Shown piece by piece: positions 22,101-31,426 of a stretch of DNA of 64,000 nucleotides (positions are counted from its first letter, which is position 1; each line of letters starts with the position of its first letter). The stretch comes from Sabellastarte sp. h YS-2021. Lineage: Eukaryota > Annelida > Polychaeta > Sabellida > Sabellidae. The position numbers and the translations under genes are program-made. The notes below the pieces were generated by a model. It did not search any database and was not told the DNA's origin. It saw only the letters and a program-made list of their open reading frames with translations. The stretch spans positions 20,436,189-20,500,188 of the forward strand of contig OZ024931.1 in the NCBI GenBank assembly GCA_964017235.1, written 5' to 3'.

Positions 22101-25100
22101 CAAAATGAGTGAAAACCCGACAGAGTGAGTTTTTGGCCTACTGCAGTGATGCAAAGAAAGAATTATGATAGTCCAAACCATCTATTAATCCGAGCATTTC
22201 CCAAAATATATATTAATGTCCAGCAGACGATAGATCCTGTTCTAATCTGTTGCATGGGTTCTAGTTGAAATATGAGTGCAATAGTAAAGATAATTTTAAA
22301 ATTCCTAGATCCAGACAACGATCCAGCACACCATCAAAATCAAACTAGACCAAGGACGCATCTGTCTCCAGATGCAAGATGTATCCACCGGAAAAGGCCA
22401 ACTAACATAGTTTTGAAAATAAACAGCATTTTTCAATAATAAGCAAGTTGAAGCACTTTTAAGTTTAGCTACCCTCATTTGACCTTGAAGAAGGGGCCCA
22501 ATGTCAAATCTGACCACATCAGAAGATTCGCAGCCCATGATTTCCTATTGGTTGGTTTCACATTGCAAACCTCTAGGACCAATAACAAGCGAGTTATAAG
22601 CACTTTTAAGTTTGGCTATCCTCATTTGACCTTGAAGGAGGGGCTGCTACTGATATCTGACATCAAAAGATTCACAGCCCATGATTTCCGATAAGTTGGT
22701 TTCATATTGCAAACCTCTAGGACCAATAATAAGTGAGTTATAAGCACTTTTAAGTTTGGCTATCCTCATTTGACCTTCAAGGAGAGGCCCAAGGTCAAGC
22801 CTGACCACATCAGAAGATTTCCACCCCATGATTTCCCATAGGTTGGTTTCACATTGCAAACCTCTAGGACCCATAATAAGCAAGTTATAAGCACTGTTAA
22901 GTTTGCCTATCCTCGTTTGACCTTGAAAGAGGGGCCCAAGGTCAAGTCTGACCACATCAGAAGTTTTGCAGCCCATGATTTCCCATAGGTTGGTTTCACA
23001 TTGCACACCTCTAGGAGCAATAATAAGCGAGTTATAAGCACTTTTAAGTTTGCCTATCCTCGTTTGACCTTGAAGGAGGGGCCCAAGATCAAATCTGACC
23101 ACATCAAAAGATTCCCAGCCCATGATTTCCTATAGGTCGGTTTACTATCCCAAACCTCTAGGACCAATAATAAGCGAGTTATAAGCACTTATAAGTTTGG
23201 CTATCCTCGTTTGACATTGAAGGAGGGGTCCAAGATCAAATCCGACCACACCACAAGATTCCCAGCCCTTGATTTCCTATAGGTTGGTTTACCTTCCCAA
23301 ACCTCTAGGACTAATAATCAGCAAGTTATAAGCACTTTTAAGTTTGGCTACCCTCGTTTGACCTTGAAGGAGGGACCCAAGGTCAAATCTGACCACATCA
23401 GAAGACTCACAGAACATGATTTCCTATAAGTTGTTTACCATCCCAAACCTCTAGGACCAATAATAAGTGAGTTATAAGCACTTTTAAGTTTGGCTACCCT
23501 CGTTTGACCTTGAAGGAGGGATCCAAGGTCAAATCTGACCACATCAGAAGACTCACAGAACATGATTTCCTATAAGTTAGTTTACCATCCCAAACCTCTA
23601 GGACCAATAATAAGTGAGTTATAAGCACTTTTAAATTTGGCTATCCTCTTTTGACCTTGAAGGAGGGGCCCAAGGTCAAATCCGACCACACCACAAGATT
23701 CCCAGCCCATGATTTCCTATAGGTTGGTTACCATCCCAAACCTCTAGGACCAATAATAAGCAAGTTATAAGCACTTTTAAGTTTCGCTATCCTCATTTGA
23801 CCTTGAAGGGGTGGCCTAAGCTCAAATCCGACCACACCAGAAGATTCCCAGTCCATGATTTCCCATAGGTTGGTTTACCATCCCAAACCTCTAGGACTAA
23901 TAATAAGCGAGATATAAGCACTTTTAAGTTTGCCTATCCTCGTTTGACCTGGAAGGAGGGGCCCAAGGTCAAATCTGGCTAATAATAAGCGAGATATAAG
24001 CACTTTTAAGTTTGGCTATCCTCGTTTGACCTTGAACGAGAGGCCCAACGCAATCTGACAACACCAAAAGATTCCCAGCCCATGATTTCTTATAGGTTGG
24101 TTTACCATCCCAAACCTCTAGGACCAATAAAAAGTTAGATATAAGCACTTTTAAGTTTGGCTATCCTCGTTTGACCTTGAAGGAGGGGCCCAAGGTCAAA
24201 TCCGACCACACCAGAAGATTCCCAGCCCATGATTTCCTATAGGTTGGTTGACCATTCCAAACCTCTAGGACCACTAATAAGCGCGTTATAAGCACTTATA
24301 AGTTTGGCTATCCTCGTTTAACCTTGAAGGAGGGGTCCAAGGTCAAATCCGACCACACCACAAGATTCCCAGCCCATGATTTCCTATAGGTTGGTTTACC
24401 ATTCCAAACCTCTAAGACCAATAATAAGCAAGTTATAAACACTTTTAAGTTTGGCTACCCTCGTTTGACCTTTATTTATTTATTTGGGGTTTTACATCAC
24501 TTTCAACACTGTACAGGTCATATCACGACGGGTAGTTGGAAGGGCAGAGGAAACCAGTACATACAGTTCGTTAGGGTTCTGTACTGTAAACTGCCGACCA
24601 ACGGCAAGCAACTACCAGCTTTCCCACTTGAGGCCGTGCCGGGAATCGAACCCCAGCCTCAGAGGTGGGAGGCGAGAGTGTTACCACTCTGCCACCGTGG
24701 CCCCGTCGTTTGACCTTGAAGGAGGGACCCAAGGTAAAATCTGACCACATCAGAAGACTCGCAGCCCATGATTTCCTATAGTTTGGTTTACCATCCCAAA
24801 CGTCTAGGACCAATAATAAGCGAGTTATAAGCACTTTTAAGTTTGCCTATACTCGTTTGACCTTGAAGGAGGGGTCCAAGGTCAAATCTGACCACATCAG
24901 AAGATTCACAGTCCATGATTTCTATAGGTTGGTTTCACATTGCAAACCTCTAGGACCAATAAGGGAGATACAAGCAGTTTCATGACTAAAAAGAAACGTC
25001 CGTGGCAGCCATCTTGTTTTTCAAAATGAGGTCAAAAATATTTTCAGTCAAGATTTTGTAATGATGAACATATCCTGCGAATTTGAGATATCTACCTGTA

Positions 25101-26137
25101 ATACCCTTTGTTCTGGAGGGCCAACAAAACTCCTTGCTGAAAGTTGAGAAACGCCCGTGGCGGCCATTTTGTTTTTCAAAATTAGGCCAAAAATATTCCC
25201 AGGCAAGATTTAATGGTTATGAATATATCCTGAAAATTTGAGAAGTTTACCTATAATACCCTGGCCTCTAGAGGGGTAACGAGAAAATCTCTACACACTG
25301 CGGCGGCGGCGGCAGCGTACTCATGCATAATCCATAGTATCCACCGAATGCTATCTGGTGGATACAATTACATGTTCCTTTTGTTATTACTAACATTTCC
25401 AGAAAATTTCATCACAGTAAGGCCATAACTTTTCATGTTATTTTGCCGACCGATAAACATATGCTACCAAAAGCATAACCGTGATTTTAGTAGTTCTATT
25501 ATTGTCCCTGTAAATGGTTCACTGATTTGATGTTATGTTGGTAAAATGAATGTATACATGCCGTGTGAATTCATATTCTAATCAAAAGAAATCCACAAGA
25601 TTTAAAACTAGGACAAACAAGGCTTTTTGTCAAGTTGTGTCAAGTTTTGGTGGGAGCAGCCTAGCTATGACTTTTTCAAAATCAGGTTAGATTGTAGTGC
25701 CACAATGTAGAACAGTAAATAGGATAAAATTAACAATTATTGATGCAAGAGGCACAAACATGATATTGAGGACTTTATCTATGATTTTACCCACGTAAAA
25801 GATATAAGTCCTCATATGTAAGCATAATTTTATTCTGAGAAGTACAAGATTCGGTATTTCAAAATTTTACTTGTTGTGGTACCCACACTTACCCATATTA
25901 TATATTAAGTCTATTTCATAATTTAAAAAAACAACAACTAATCACCACTTTTCCTTTATATGCAGCCACATAGAGCCTCCGGAGTGGATCTTTAAGATAG
26001 TGAAGAAATTTAGCTGGTAGGGTGTCACTGCCTCCAAAAGCACCTTTGCATATATCCTTCACCTCTTTGTGATCTGTGGGTTGAGCCAGTCTGAAAACCA
26101 CCTGATTGTAATCAACGTCATCAGCCTTCTTATTCAT
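12453..26137 (-). CDS. NAT16-like: NAT16/histidine N-acetyltransferase-like protein (whole gene, 4 exons)
   Basis: Gene span; coding exons are 26137-25946, 21489-21408, 13647-13505 and 13100-12453. Joined they total 1065 nt, 354 residues plus stop. All introns are GT-AG and phases agree (0, 1, 0). The N-terminal 140 residues look like a GNAT acetyltransferase fold: VVFRLAQPTDHKEV at 13-26, FGGSDTLP at 34-41, a KVVAIHGGKVIDNG strand pair at 63-76, then an acetyl-CoA loop region LGRALPGTAGIF at about 83-94. The rest is the long C-terminal domain typical of this family. Length and domain order fit vertebrate NAT16 (histidine N-acetyltransferase in fish), a cytosolic enzyme acetylating free amino acids. 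Substrate here is not known. Relatives are often multicopy in molluscs, so orthology is uncertain. The loop appears two residues shorter than in NAT16. Confidence 0.85.
13505..13647 (-). CDS. NAT16-like: NAT16-like exon 3
   Basis: Residues 92-139. Acceptor TTTGCAG before GAATATTTC, donor CCGG before GTAATT. It encodes IFQELRANTVREWI, then KVLRGVVLNEKAAYQSPN and a final PAIR. This corresponds to the helix after the acetyl-CoA loop and the following strand of the GNAT fold. 143 nt; phase 1 in, phase 0 out. Confidence 0.85.
13730..15371. other. Intron 2 sequence with a weak inverted-repeat block
   Basis: Mostly AT-rich intron. Words near 14460-14530 (GATGTCCCCTGGTGGAAATG, TTCTCTATGAGTGCTTCTT) reappear inverted near 14845-14900 (AAGAACTCATAGAGG, CAGGGACATTTCC), suggesting an old palindromic element. 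The part at 15232-15360, read on the minus strand, resembles the leader that follows a retroviral-type LTR (TTTGGGGGATCCC). No gene is supported. Confidence 0.4.
15372..16922 (-). mobile_element. Putative LTR with an internal 533-bp duplication
   Basis: Bounded by TGTTAC and GTAACA, an inverted pair typical of LTR ends. On the minus strand the sequence just after it has TTTGGGGGATCCCTCC, which resembles the start of Gypsy-type internal regions. No gag or pol coding follows, so it would be a solo or truncated LTR. I saw no clean target duplication and no standard primer-binding site. Most of its length is an exact tandem duplication. The alternative is an unrelated repeat, so confidence is modest. 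Confidence 0.45.
15782..16846. repeat. Exact two-copy tandem repeat, 533-bp unit
   Basis: Copy 1 is 15782-16314 and copy 2 is 16315-16846. Every landmark checked is identical and offset by 533, including the first words ATTGTGTTTTGGAGT and the last ATAAATTTGTTAA. An 80-residue open frame occurs identically in both copies but looks non-coding. The unit contains many short GGACAGA/CACAGGACAG-type motifs. Confidence 0.95.
16923..17690. other. Intron 2 sequence, no gene recognised
   Basis: AT-rich intronic DNA. Open frames on the minus strand (for example 17153-17368) lack recognisable domains and splice framing. Confidence 0.4.
17690..18176. repeat. 147-bp repeat array, small copy (about 3 units)
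   Basis: Units of the family described at 22437-24960: GAGTTATAAGCACTTTTAAG, TTTGACCTTG, CAAGGTCAAA, GATTCCCAGCTCATGATTT and CCTCTAGGACCAATAATAAG in the same order. Two units are well preserved and the first is diverged. It lies in intron 2 of the NAT16-like gene. Confidence 0.85.
18330..19315 (-). pseudogene. Decayed intronless reading frame of unknown family, split by a SINE
   Basis: From an ATG at about 19313 one frame runs through PPDVWLIAPHP, a single stop, YSSSSLSYLPVHCLFRQWEE, RPRCPSMNVLTYVCIGHG and then a SINE (18761-18976). It continues in the same frame on the far side with LQPLQYVYGHPLQC, LQPSAWFQAWIVYMDTPENW and a second stop. A shifted frame then ends PDDLLSDLTSLGSSNGD and a stop near 18270-18290. 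Composition (Trp, Cys, Pro, acidic C-terminus) is protein-like and unlike the AT-rich surroundings. I do not recognise the family. No introns are evident, which would suit a processed copy or a transposon gene. Confidence 0.5.
18761..18976 (-). mobile_element. tRNA-derived SINE, family A, 11-bp target duplication
   Basis: On the minus strand the head is GGGGGCTCGGTGGTGTAGCGG with GGTTCGAATC box B. The core has GTTGAACGCGACGTAAAAC and the tail is AACAAATAAAT. GACCGTGTCCA occurs at 18750-18760 and 18977-18987, an exact 11-bp target duplication. It is shorter than the 6366 copy through a small internal deletion after CAGTGCATACTG. Confidence 0.9.
19316..21407. other. Intron 2 sequence, no gene recognised
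   Basis: AT-rich intronic DNA. A 92-codon cysteine-containing plus-strand frame at 19697-19975 would need a TTG start and is not accepted as a gene. No repeat was matched elsewhere in the window. Confidence 0.45.
21408..21489 (-). CDS. NAT16-like: NAT16-like exon 2
   Basis: 82 nt, residues 65-91 plus the first base of codon 92. Acceptor TTTCCAG before GTTGCTATACATGG; donor GCAG before GTAGAT. Encodes VAIHGGKVIDNG, TTMEVNLGRALPGTA, that is, the two central beta strands and the start of the acetyl-CoA pyrophosphate loop. Too short for a standard open-frame scan; found by matching the GNAT order between exons 1 and 3 and by phase agreement. Confidence 0.85.
22437..24960. repeat. 147-bp tandem repeat array with nuclear-receptor half-sites (about 16 units)
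   Basis: Units repeat at 146-147 bp (GTTATAAGCA at 23178, 23325, 23471, 23618). Each carries AGTTATAAGCACTTTTAAG, then TTTGACCTTG, an 11-bp spacer, CAAGGTCAAA, then GATTCCCAGCCCATGATTT and CCTCTAGGACCAATAATAAG. The two 10-bp arms are perfect inverted complements in many units, giving everted AGGTCA half-sites 15 bp apart. The TCAAGGTCA form matches ERR/NR5A-type monomer sites. Some units are shortened (near 23980) and one is interrupted by a SINE (24473-24705). The array lies wholly in intron 1 of the NAT16-like gene. Confidence 0.95.
24473..24705 (-). mobile_element. tRNA-derived SINE, family B, 12-bp target duplication
   Basis: Complete copy: on the minus strand head GGCCACGGTGGCAGAGTGG, box B GGTTCGATTCC, core GTTGAAAGTGATGTAAAACC and tail AAATAAATAAAT. 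TCGTTTGACCTT at 24461-24472 and 24706-24717 is an exact 12-bp target duplication taken from the 147-bp repeat. The insertion therefore post-dates the array unit. Confidence 0.92.
24961..25370. repeat. Distal part of the composite element holding the 147-bp array
   Basis: Two diverged copies of a unit with AGAAACGCCCGTGGCGGCCAT, TTTTGTTTTTCAAAAT and CCTATAATACCCT. A (CGG)n-rich stretch at about 25301-25318 follows, then GTATCCACCGAATGCTATCTGGTGGATAC. That last stretch includes GTATCCACC and GGTGGATAC as an inverted pair. GTATCCACCGG also occurs at about 22380 before the array, so the whole 22.3-25.4 kb block may be one element. Confidence 0.5.
25946..26137 (-). CDS. NAT16-like: NAT16-like exon 1 (start codon, N-terminus)
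   Basis: 192 nt, residues 1-64. The start ATG at 26137-26135 (MNKKADDVDYNQVVFRLAQP) is chosen because the GNAT fold begins about 12 residues later and nothing upstream in the frame resembles the family. The open frame continues upstream to 26308 with a Met-rich but non-conserved stretch, so a longer form cannot be excluded. The donor is AAAGTG before GTGATT, phase 0. No mitochondrial or secretory signal is evident with the chosen start, consistent with a cytosolic enzyme. Confidence 0.8.
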
Positions 26138-26449
26138 GGTGGATTTCTTAGTTGTAAAACCACTGACTGAAGTTAGTCTGACTTTGTAGAGGCCAGAATT
26201 GCATCCTGTCTTGTTTACAAATCCTCTGATGCTTCTCACAATCACACCTTTGAAATTAAATGAATGCATGTGACACCTTTTTTCTAGACTCTTATCATTA
26301 TCGAACACAAGAGATAATATATATGTTTTTTATGTGTGTCAGTTTGCTATAATATGTACATATATCAGTGTATGATATGACGGCTTATGAAAGAGTACCT
26401 TTTCAAGACAAGTGTGTGAAACTATTGATCTACAGTATACAAGAAAGTA

Positions 26450-26475
26450 CACCTATTTACATCTACAAATAGGTG
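26450..26475. other. Perfect 9-bp stem hairpin upstream of the NAT16-like gene
   Basis: CACCTATTT and AAATAGGTG separated by ACATCTAC. About 310 bp upstream of the start codon; function unknown. Confidence 0.4.
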
Positions 26476-26513
26476 CCGTCTAAATATCAACCGTCAAAAC
26501 CTGTTTACTATGA

Positions 26514-26521
26514 TGACGTCA
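26514..26521. promoter_or_regulatory. Perfect cAMP-response-element palindrome
   Basis: TGACGTCA, the full CREB/ATF consensus, lies about 377 bp upstream of the NAT16-like start codon on the promoter side. A single 8-mer can occur by chance, so a regulatory role is inference. Confidence 0.35.
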
Positions 26522-26740
26522 TTTAGCAGGAATTCCCCAATTGCATGTTGTATTCGGTTGATATACACGGTATTGAAAATGGAAATATTTTAAATTTTAT
26601 TTTACTATTATATATGTTATTTTACCAAAGCAAAAGGAGACCAAAATATAGCTATATGAACAAAGATTACTCACTCAGAAATTTAATCAAAATACGGCAG
26701 ATCGCGAGATGCTGAAAAGCAAAGAATTCACCAGATTATC

Positions 26741-27230
26741 TAGACCGAGTTTCTGTCCCGTCGCCAATTGCTATTGATATGTTGATGGACACAATGGCGA
26801 GGGACAGAGCTCACATGCACTTGTTTTCTGTGCAAATCTCAAACTATGGGAAATTATTTCATTGACTTTAAAAAGTAATTATTATGTCCATGTAGCCGTA
26901 TCTGGTTTACAGTACATATGCTGTTAAAGTAAACTGCTTTTACAAGCCAGGAATTTCTTTTGTAGATAACTATGTAATGTTGAAGGTTTGTTTATATTTT
27001 AAAACAGGTTGAAATACATACATACCAGATTGATTGGCATTAAATATTAGTGAACGGCACATATATATAAGTTAAAGAATTCAAATAACACTTGGTACTT
27101 ATTGTAATATGTGTGGAAATATGCCGTTCAAAATTTGCACAGAAAACAAGTGCATGTGAGCTCTGTCCCTCGCCATTGTGTACCATCAGTATATCAATAG
27201 TAATTGGCGACGGGACAGAAGCTCGGTCTA
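26741..27230. mobile_element. Mu-like MITE with 9-bp target duplication
   Basis: A 490-bp element with terminal inverted repeats of about 100 bp. The left arm has TAGACCGAG, TCTGTCCCGTCGCCAATT, ACAATGGCGAGGGACAGAGC and TCACATGCACTTGTTTTCTG. The right arm has their reverse complements in mirrored order. CAGATTATC flanks it at 26732-26740 and 27231-27239. Long arms plus a 9-bp duplication are the hallmark of Mutator-type elements. No transposase inside. It sits about 0.6 kb upstream of the NAT16-like start codon. Confidence 0.85.
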
Positions 27231-27239
27231 CAGATTATC

Positions 27240-27520
27240 TAACTGTTTTGTAATTTGTGTGATTTCAGTGTCTCTGAACTTGGGTTGTCACTATTGTCTG
27301 AGGATGAATCACTTTTCATCAAAATATAAAGAAAATGCCTTGGGGTTTTCTCACAGTTGTAGGGGTATTGTGGTAGTACTGGTATTGTCGGAACAGTAAA
27401 TAAATTATTGCAAACCACCATAAAGTTCAGCTTCCGGTTTTCCGCTTACACTTCAATGTAAAGTAACTTTACTAACCTTACAAACAAAATATATGTCATA
27501 ATCGACTTTTATTTGCTTTT
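27240..27520. other. No gene recognised
   Basis: Upstream flank of the NAT16-like gene; could hold untranslated exon or promoter sequence, but nothing decisive is visible. Confidence 0.35.
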
Positions 27521-27521
27521 T

Positions 27522-28460
27522 ACATACCCCACAGCCCTGTCGGGGTATTGTTTTCACCCATGGTTTCCAGATGGGCAGCGTTTGGGGGCGTGCAGCGGGA
27601 AAAAGTTTTGTCTTTGTTTGACATTGCCGCAGTGACCTTGAGTTTGAAAATCTTGTCTGGGCTATATCTTGGAAGGAAGTTGATACTTGGTAGGGGCATT
27701 AGATAGGGGTTGTAGGTGTGCAATGTCATGGTGTGACCTTGATTTGACCTTTGACCTTGCCGGAGTGACCTTGAACTAAAGCATCTTGTCCGGGCTATAA
27801 CTTGGCAACCGTAAGGTGTAGGAACTTTATACTTAATTGGTAGGGACATTGGTTCAGGTCAGTAGGTGTGTAAAGTCATAGTTTGACCTTGATTTGACCT
27901 TTGACCTTGCTGTAGTGACCTTGACCTATAGAATCTGTATGACCTATAAAAGCTGTAGGAAGTTGATACTTGGTAGGGAAATTGGATAGCAATGAAGGTG
28001 TGCAACATCATGGTCTGACCTTGATTTGACCTTTGACCTTGACGCAAAGACCTTGAGTTTGAAAAATCTTGTCCAGGGTATATCTTGGCAACCGTAAGGT
28101 GTAGGAAATTGATACTTGGTACGGACATTGGTTAGGGGAAGTAGGTGTGCATCGTCATGGTGTGGCCTTTCATTTAACCTTCAACCTTCCCATAGTGACC
28201 TTGACCTTTAAAATCTTGTCCATGCTATATCTCGGAAACCGTAACGTGTAGGAAGTTGTTACTTGGTACAGACATTGGTTAAGAGGTGAAGTTGAATGTC
28301 ATAGTTTGCCTTGGTTTGACCTTGTCATAATGACTATGAGTTTTAAAATCTTGTCTGGGTTATTTGTTGGATTCCATAAAGTGTATAAGGGTGACACTTG
28401 GTGGGGACACTGGTAAGGGGTGTAGGTGTGCATCATGGTGTGACCTTTAACTTTGGCTCT
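27522..28460. repeat. TGACCT-rich repeat array, copy 1
   Basis: Starts with the shared border CCCCACAGCCCTGTCGGGGT and TTGTTTTCACCCATGG. Then follow units of about 130-150 bp carrying TGACCTTGATTTGACC, TTTGACCTTG, ATCTTGTCC, CTATATCTTGG, AACCGTAAGGTGTAGGAAG and TTGATACTTGGTAGGGAC. Within units three TGACCT half-sites are spaced by 5 and then 1 bases (at 27734, 27884 and 28016). Later units are increasingly diverged. Open frames here are translations of the repeat. Confidence 0.85.
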
Positions 28461-29345
28461 CCCAAAGTGTGTTCACCTGCCATATTTGAGACCTCTTTCT
28501 CTTATGACATAGATATATAGATTACTGAAACTAATTATTATATGCACTTTTACATAATTGTGCTTTTTCCATTGACAGCTATTCTCCAATTAATAAGTTT
28601 TACAGCCTCATAATTTTAAGTGTACTGATTAATGTTGTCAGCCTGCTATTGCATTATCTTGTTTTAATACTTTATCTTTACATACATTTTCTTTCTCTTA
28701 GATGTTATTTTCTCTACTTAAACATTATTTGGAGCTTTATATAACTGACACTGCTGTGAAAATATCCAGATCTTTGTACCGTTTCACTACTTCTATATAT
28801 CATGGTGTTGAAAACTATTTCCCTAGGTTGTGGTGTACAGGCATTTCTGATGCTATTTTTACTGTAACACAACAGCCATAATGAGCGATAATTCGGAGCA
28901 ACCATAAATTTCATTGTTTAGCTAATCATAATCAAGGACACATCTGTGTCATGTTAGTATTCCTATTTTACAGTTTGGAAAACTATTTGGTTCTCATGTT
29001 TTGTGAAATAAGAGATGGTTAACCGGTAACTGACCAGGAAGTACAAGATGTGAAACTGGAAGGAAAAAATAGCTACTACAACACTTCTACACAGTTGACA
29101 GGCTAACCGTGACAATTGCTAATCACAAACATGCAACGAGAGAGAAGCTTATAAAAAGCTTTAGGTTATATTTTGGTTATAAAATGAGAAATAATTAGTA
29201 AAGGCAAGCTAGAGTAATACAAACAAGATCATCACATGTGGGGAGGTTCTGAAGCATTGGAAAACTTGACACCATTTCAGATGGACCAAGTGATGTATAA
29301 TACTTAAGTTGCCACTTATAAACCTCTGACTTTATTGATTCATGT
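28460..29345. other. Repeat-associated flank; no gene recognised
   Basis: The part 28664-28880 (TTTCTTTCTCTTAGATG, TATATAACTGACACTGCT, TTTCCCTAGGTTGTGG, CATTTCTGATGCTATTTT) is matched at 36896-37090, in both cases downstream of a TGACCT array. It is therefore part of the same larger repeat. The remainder has no recognised content. Confidence 0.5.
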
Positions 29346-29346
29346 T

Positions 29347-29645
29347 TATTGATTTTTATCCCACAGCCTTTAAGGCCAGGTATTGTTTTCACCCATGGCA
29401 TCTGGATGGGTGGGTGGCCTGGTGGGCTGTGGGAAAAACTTTGTCAGGGCTGTATCTCAGAAACCGTAAGCTGTAGAAAGCTCATACTTGGTAGGAACAT
29501 TGGTTGGGGATGTAGGTGTCCAACGTCATGGTGCGGCCTTGATTTGACCTTTGGGCTTTGAAAATCTTGTCTTGGCCATATTTCATAAACCATAAGGTGT
29601 AGGAAGTTGAAACTTGGTAGGGACATTGGTTCAGGGTGTGTTTAA
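29347..29645. repeat. TGACCT-rich repeat, copy 2 (short)
   Basis: Same border (CCCACAGCCTTTAAGGCC, TTGTTTTCACCCATGG, ATCTGGATGGGTGGGTGG) followed by about two diverged units with CTGTATCTCAGAAACCGTAA, TTGATTTGACCTTTG and TGGTAGGGACATTGGTT. Confidence 0.8.
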
Positions 29646-30165
29646 ATGTTAGGGATGGGTCCCGATATCCTGGTATCTCGGTATCGAGACCATTTTACTG
29701 AAATACCGTGATGAGATTTTACAATCACCACTTTGCTTGTCAACATATATAAGAAGAAAGGGTTAAAATATCAGAAACATACCCAAAATCTGAAGAAATT
29801 ATAAGGTTTTATCCCCAATTTTCATGCATTTGCAGACTTTATACAGTACTAGCGATTACTTTGTGCAGAACTGCCGCATTTTGGTTACGACAATTTATAA
29901 ACTCAATTTCACTTGTCAACTCATATAATTGAAGGAAAACTTAAAATATTGGGAACAAACAAGAAATCTGAAGAAATTATAAGTTATTATCTCATATTTT
30001 GTGCATTTGGCCACTCTTATTGTGATGTCGTGAAGAGGAAATGTCCATGTTTGTTTGCCTTTGTTGTTGGGGTGTACTAAAACGCAGAGTCCCAGAATAG
30101 GTACAATTTTGCATTGGCAACCTCCCAATGTACACATTTTTGATACCGACCCATCCGTAGTAAAA
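29646..30165. repeat. Diverged internal duplication, no gene
   Basis: TCTGAAGAAATTATAAG occurs near 29789 and 29969, with similar flanks (CACTTTGCTTGTCAAC and CAATTTCACTTGTCAAC; TTTTGTGCATTTGG and TTTCATGCATTTGC). This indicates an imperfect tandem duplication of about 180 bp. Function unknown. Confidence 0.5.
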
Positions 30166-30470
30166 GTGCAATGTCAAAATGTGACCTTGATATAAAATTT
30201 GACCTTGCTGTATAGCTGTAGTGAGCTAGTGCACTTTAAATCTTGTCCGAGCTAAATCTCAGAAACTGTAAAGTGTAAGAAATTGATACTTGGTATGGAC
30301 ATTAGTTAGAGGTTTGGGCGTGCAATGTTATGGCGTGATCTTGATTTGGCCTTTGCTGTAGGGACCTTGAACTGATATATAGCTTGTCCAAGCTCTATCT
30401 CAGAAACTTTAAGATGTAGAAAGTTGATATTTGTTAGCAATATTCGTTAGAGGGTGTAGGTGAACCTTAC
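30166..30470. repeat. TGACCT-rich repeat, degraded units
   Basis: About two degraded units with GTGACCTTGATATAAAATTT, CTAAATCTCAGAAACTGTAA, TTGATACTTGGTATGGACAT and GTGATCTTGATTTGGCC. They are probably the continuation of the array at 29347, separated by the 29646-30165 duplication. Confidence 0.7.
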
Positions 30471-30556
30471 GTTTTTGTCCCATAATGTTAAGTCAGTTTA
30501 GGCAAGTGGGTACCCTTAAATACAAAATTACTTATATTGTTTAAAATCCGTTTTTA

Positions 30557-30697
30557 GTGTCTCACAGACTATGAAGAGAAGAGTGCTTCTGAGAAGGTTG
30601 CAGCAGAGTTTTACTTGGATGAAACAGAGTTGCTTAACAACCCAATCTCAAAAGATAATGACATATCTATATGCCAATATGTCTCCGTATTTTGAGC
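30557..30697 (+). pseudogene. Possible terminal exon remnant, unknown gene
   Basis: After an acceptor-like TTTTTAG a 46-codon open stretch begins CLTDYEEKSASEKVAAEFYL and runs to a stop near 30695. Composition is strongly protein-like (acidic, few AT-rich codons). I do not recognise the family and see no partner exon with matching phase. It may belong with the PSI-like remnant 1.1 kb downstream, separated by a MITE, but this is not shown. Confidence 0.3.
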
Positions 30698-30842
30698 CAT
30701 AGCAACTCTTATATTAGCCCTATGGATAATATCCTGGGAAATTATTTTTTCATTTATCTCTAAATGAATTGTTCATATTGTACACCTGTTTTGCCAAATT
30801 GTGGCCCCTTTGCACCATGTTATCCTTATGTAGACTTTCATC

Positions 30843-31426
30843 TGGGCCCGTATTCACGAAAGGTCTTAGACTTAGCCAGGCTTAAATCCAGTCATAAAGT
30901 TAAGACTTTTGTCTCAGCTAAGTTTTGTCTTAAAACCATATTCACAAAGGGTGACTTAGCTAAGTCCAAGATTGTCAAATAACCACAGTGGTTTTCTAGG
31001 TCATGTGACCTTTCTTTTCTATTCAAACAATACTATTGGTGACATATATCCTTCATTTAATGCATTTTATCTAAGGAAAAGTGCTGTTTTCAAAATGGAA
31101 AAATCTTGTTACCACATATTAACTTCCCAAAGACTGCTTTAGTGAGGTGTTTTGTATAATTATACTTCATTTACAGCCATTTCAAATTTTGAAGTGGAGA
31201 AAGGTTTATGACGGCCATATTTAAGTCCTCTTTACAAAATTTAAGCCCACTACAAACCAGTCTTAAAGTTGAGCCCTTGGCTAAGCCTAAGACAGGTCTT
31301 AAATTTTTTGTGAATACCACTTAGCCTAAGACAAAAGTCTTAGCAGGTTTTGGGCAGAATCTTGAGACAAAAGTCTCAACTTTAAGCCTAAGCCCTGGCT
31401 AAGACCTTTCGTGAATACGGGCCCTG
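30843..31426. mobile_element. GGGCCC-ended MITE, copy 3 (complete)
   Basis: Left end TGGGCCCGTATTCACGAAAG, right end CTTTCGTGAATACGGGCCCTG, with the same interior as 5658-6208 (AACCACAGTGGTTTTC, TCATGTGACC, AGTGGAGAAAGGTTTATGAC). About 584 bp, slightly longer than copy 2 near the right arm. No coding capacity. Confidence 0.85.

Noticed and set aside
22647..23123. 158-codon minus-strand frame with internal repeats
   Set aside because: It is the translation of three 147-bp repeat units (147 is divisible by 3, which keeps the frame open) and not a gene.
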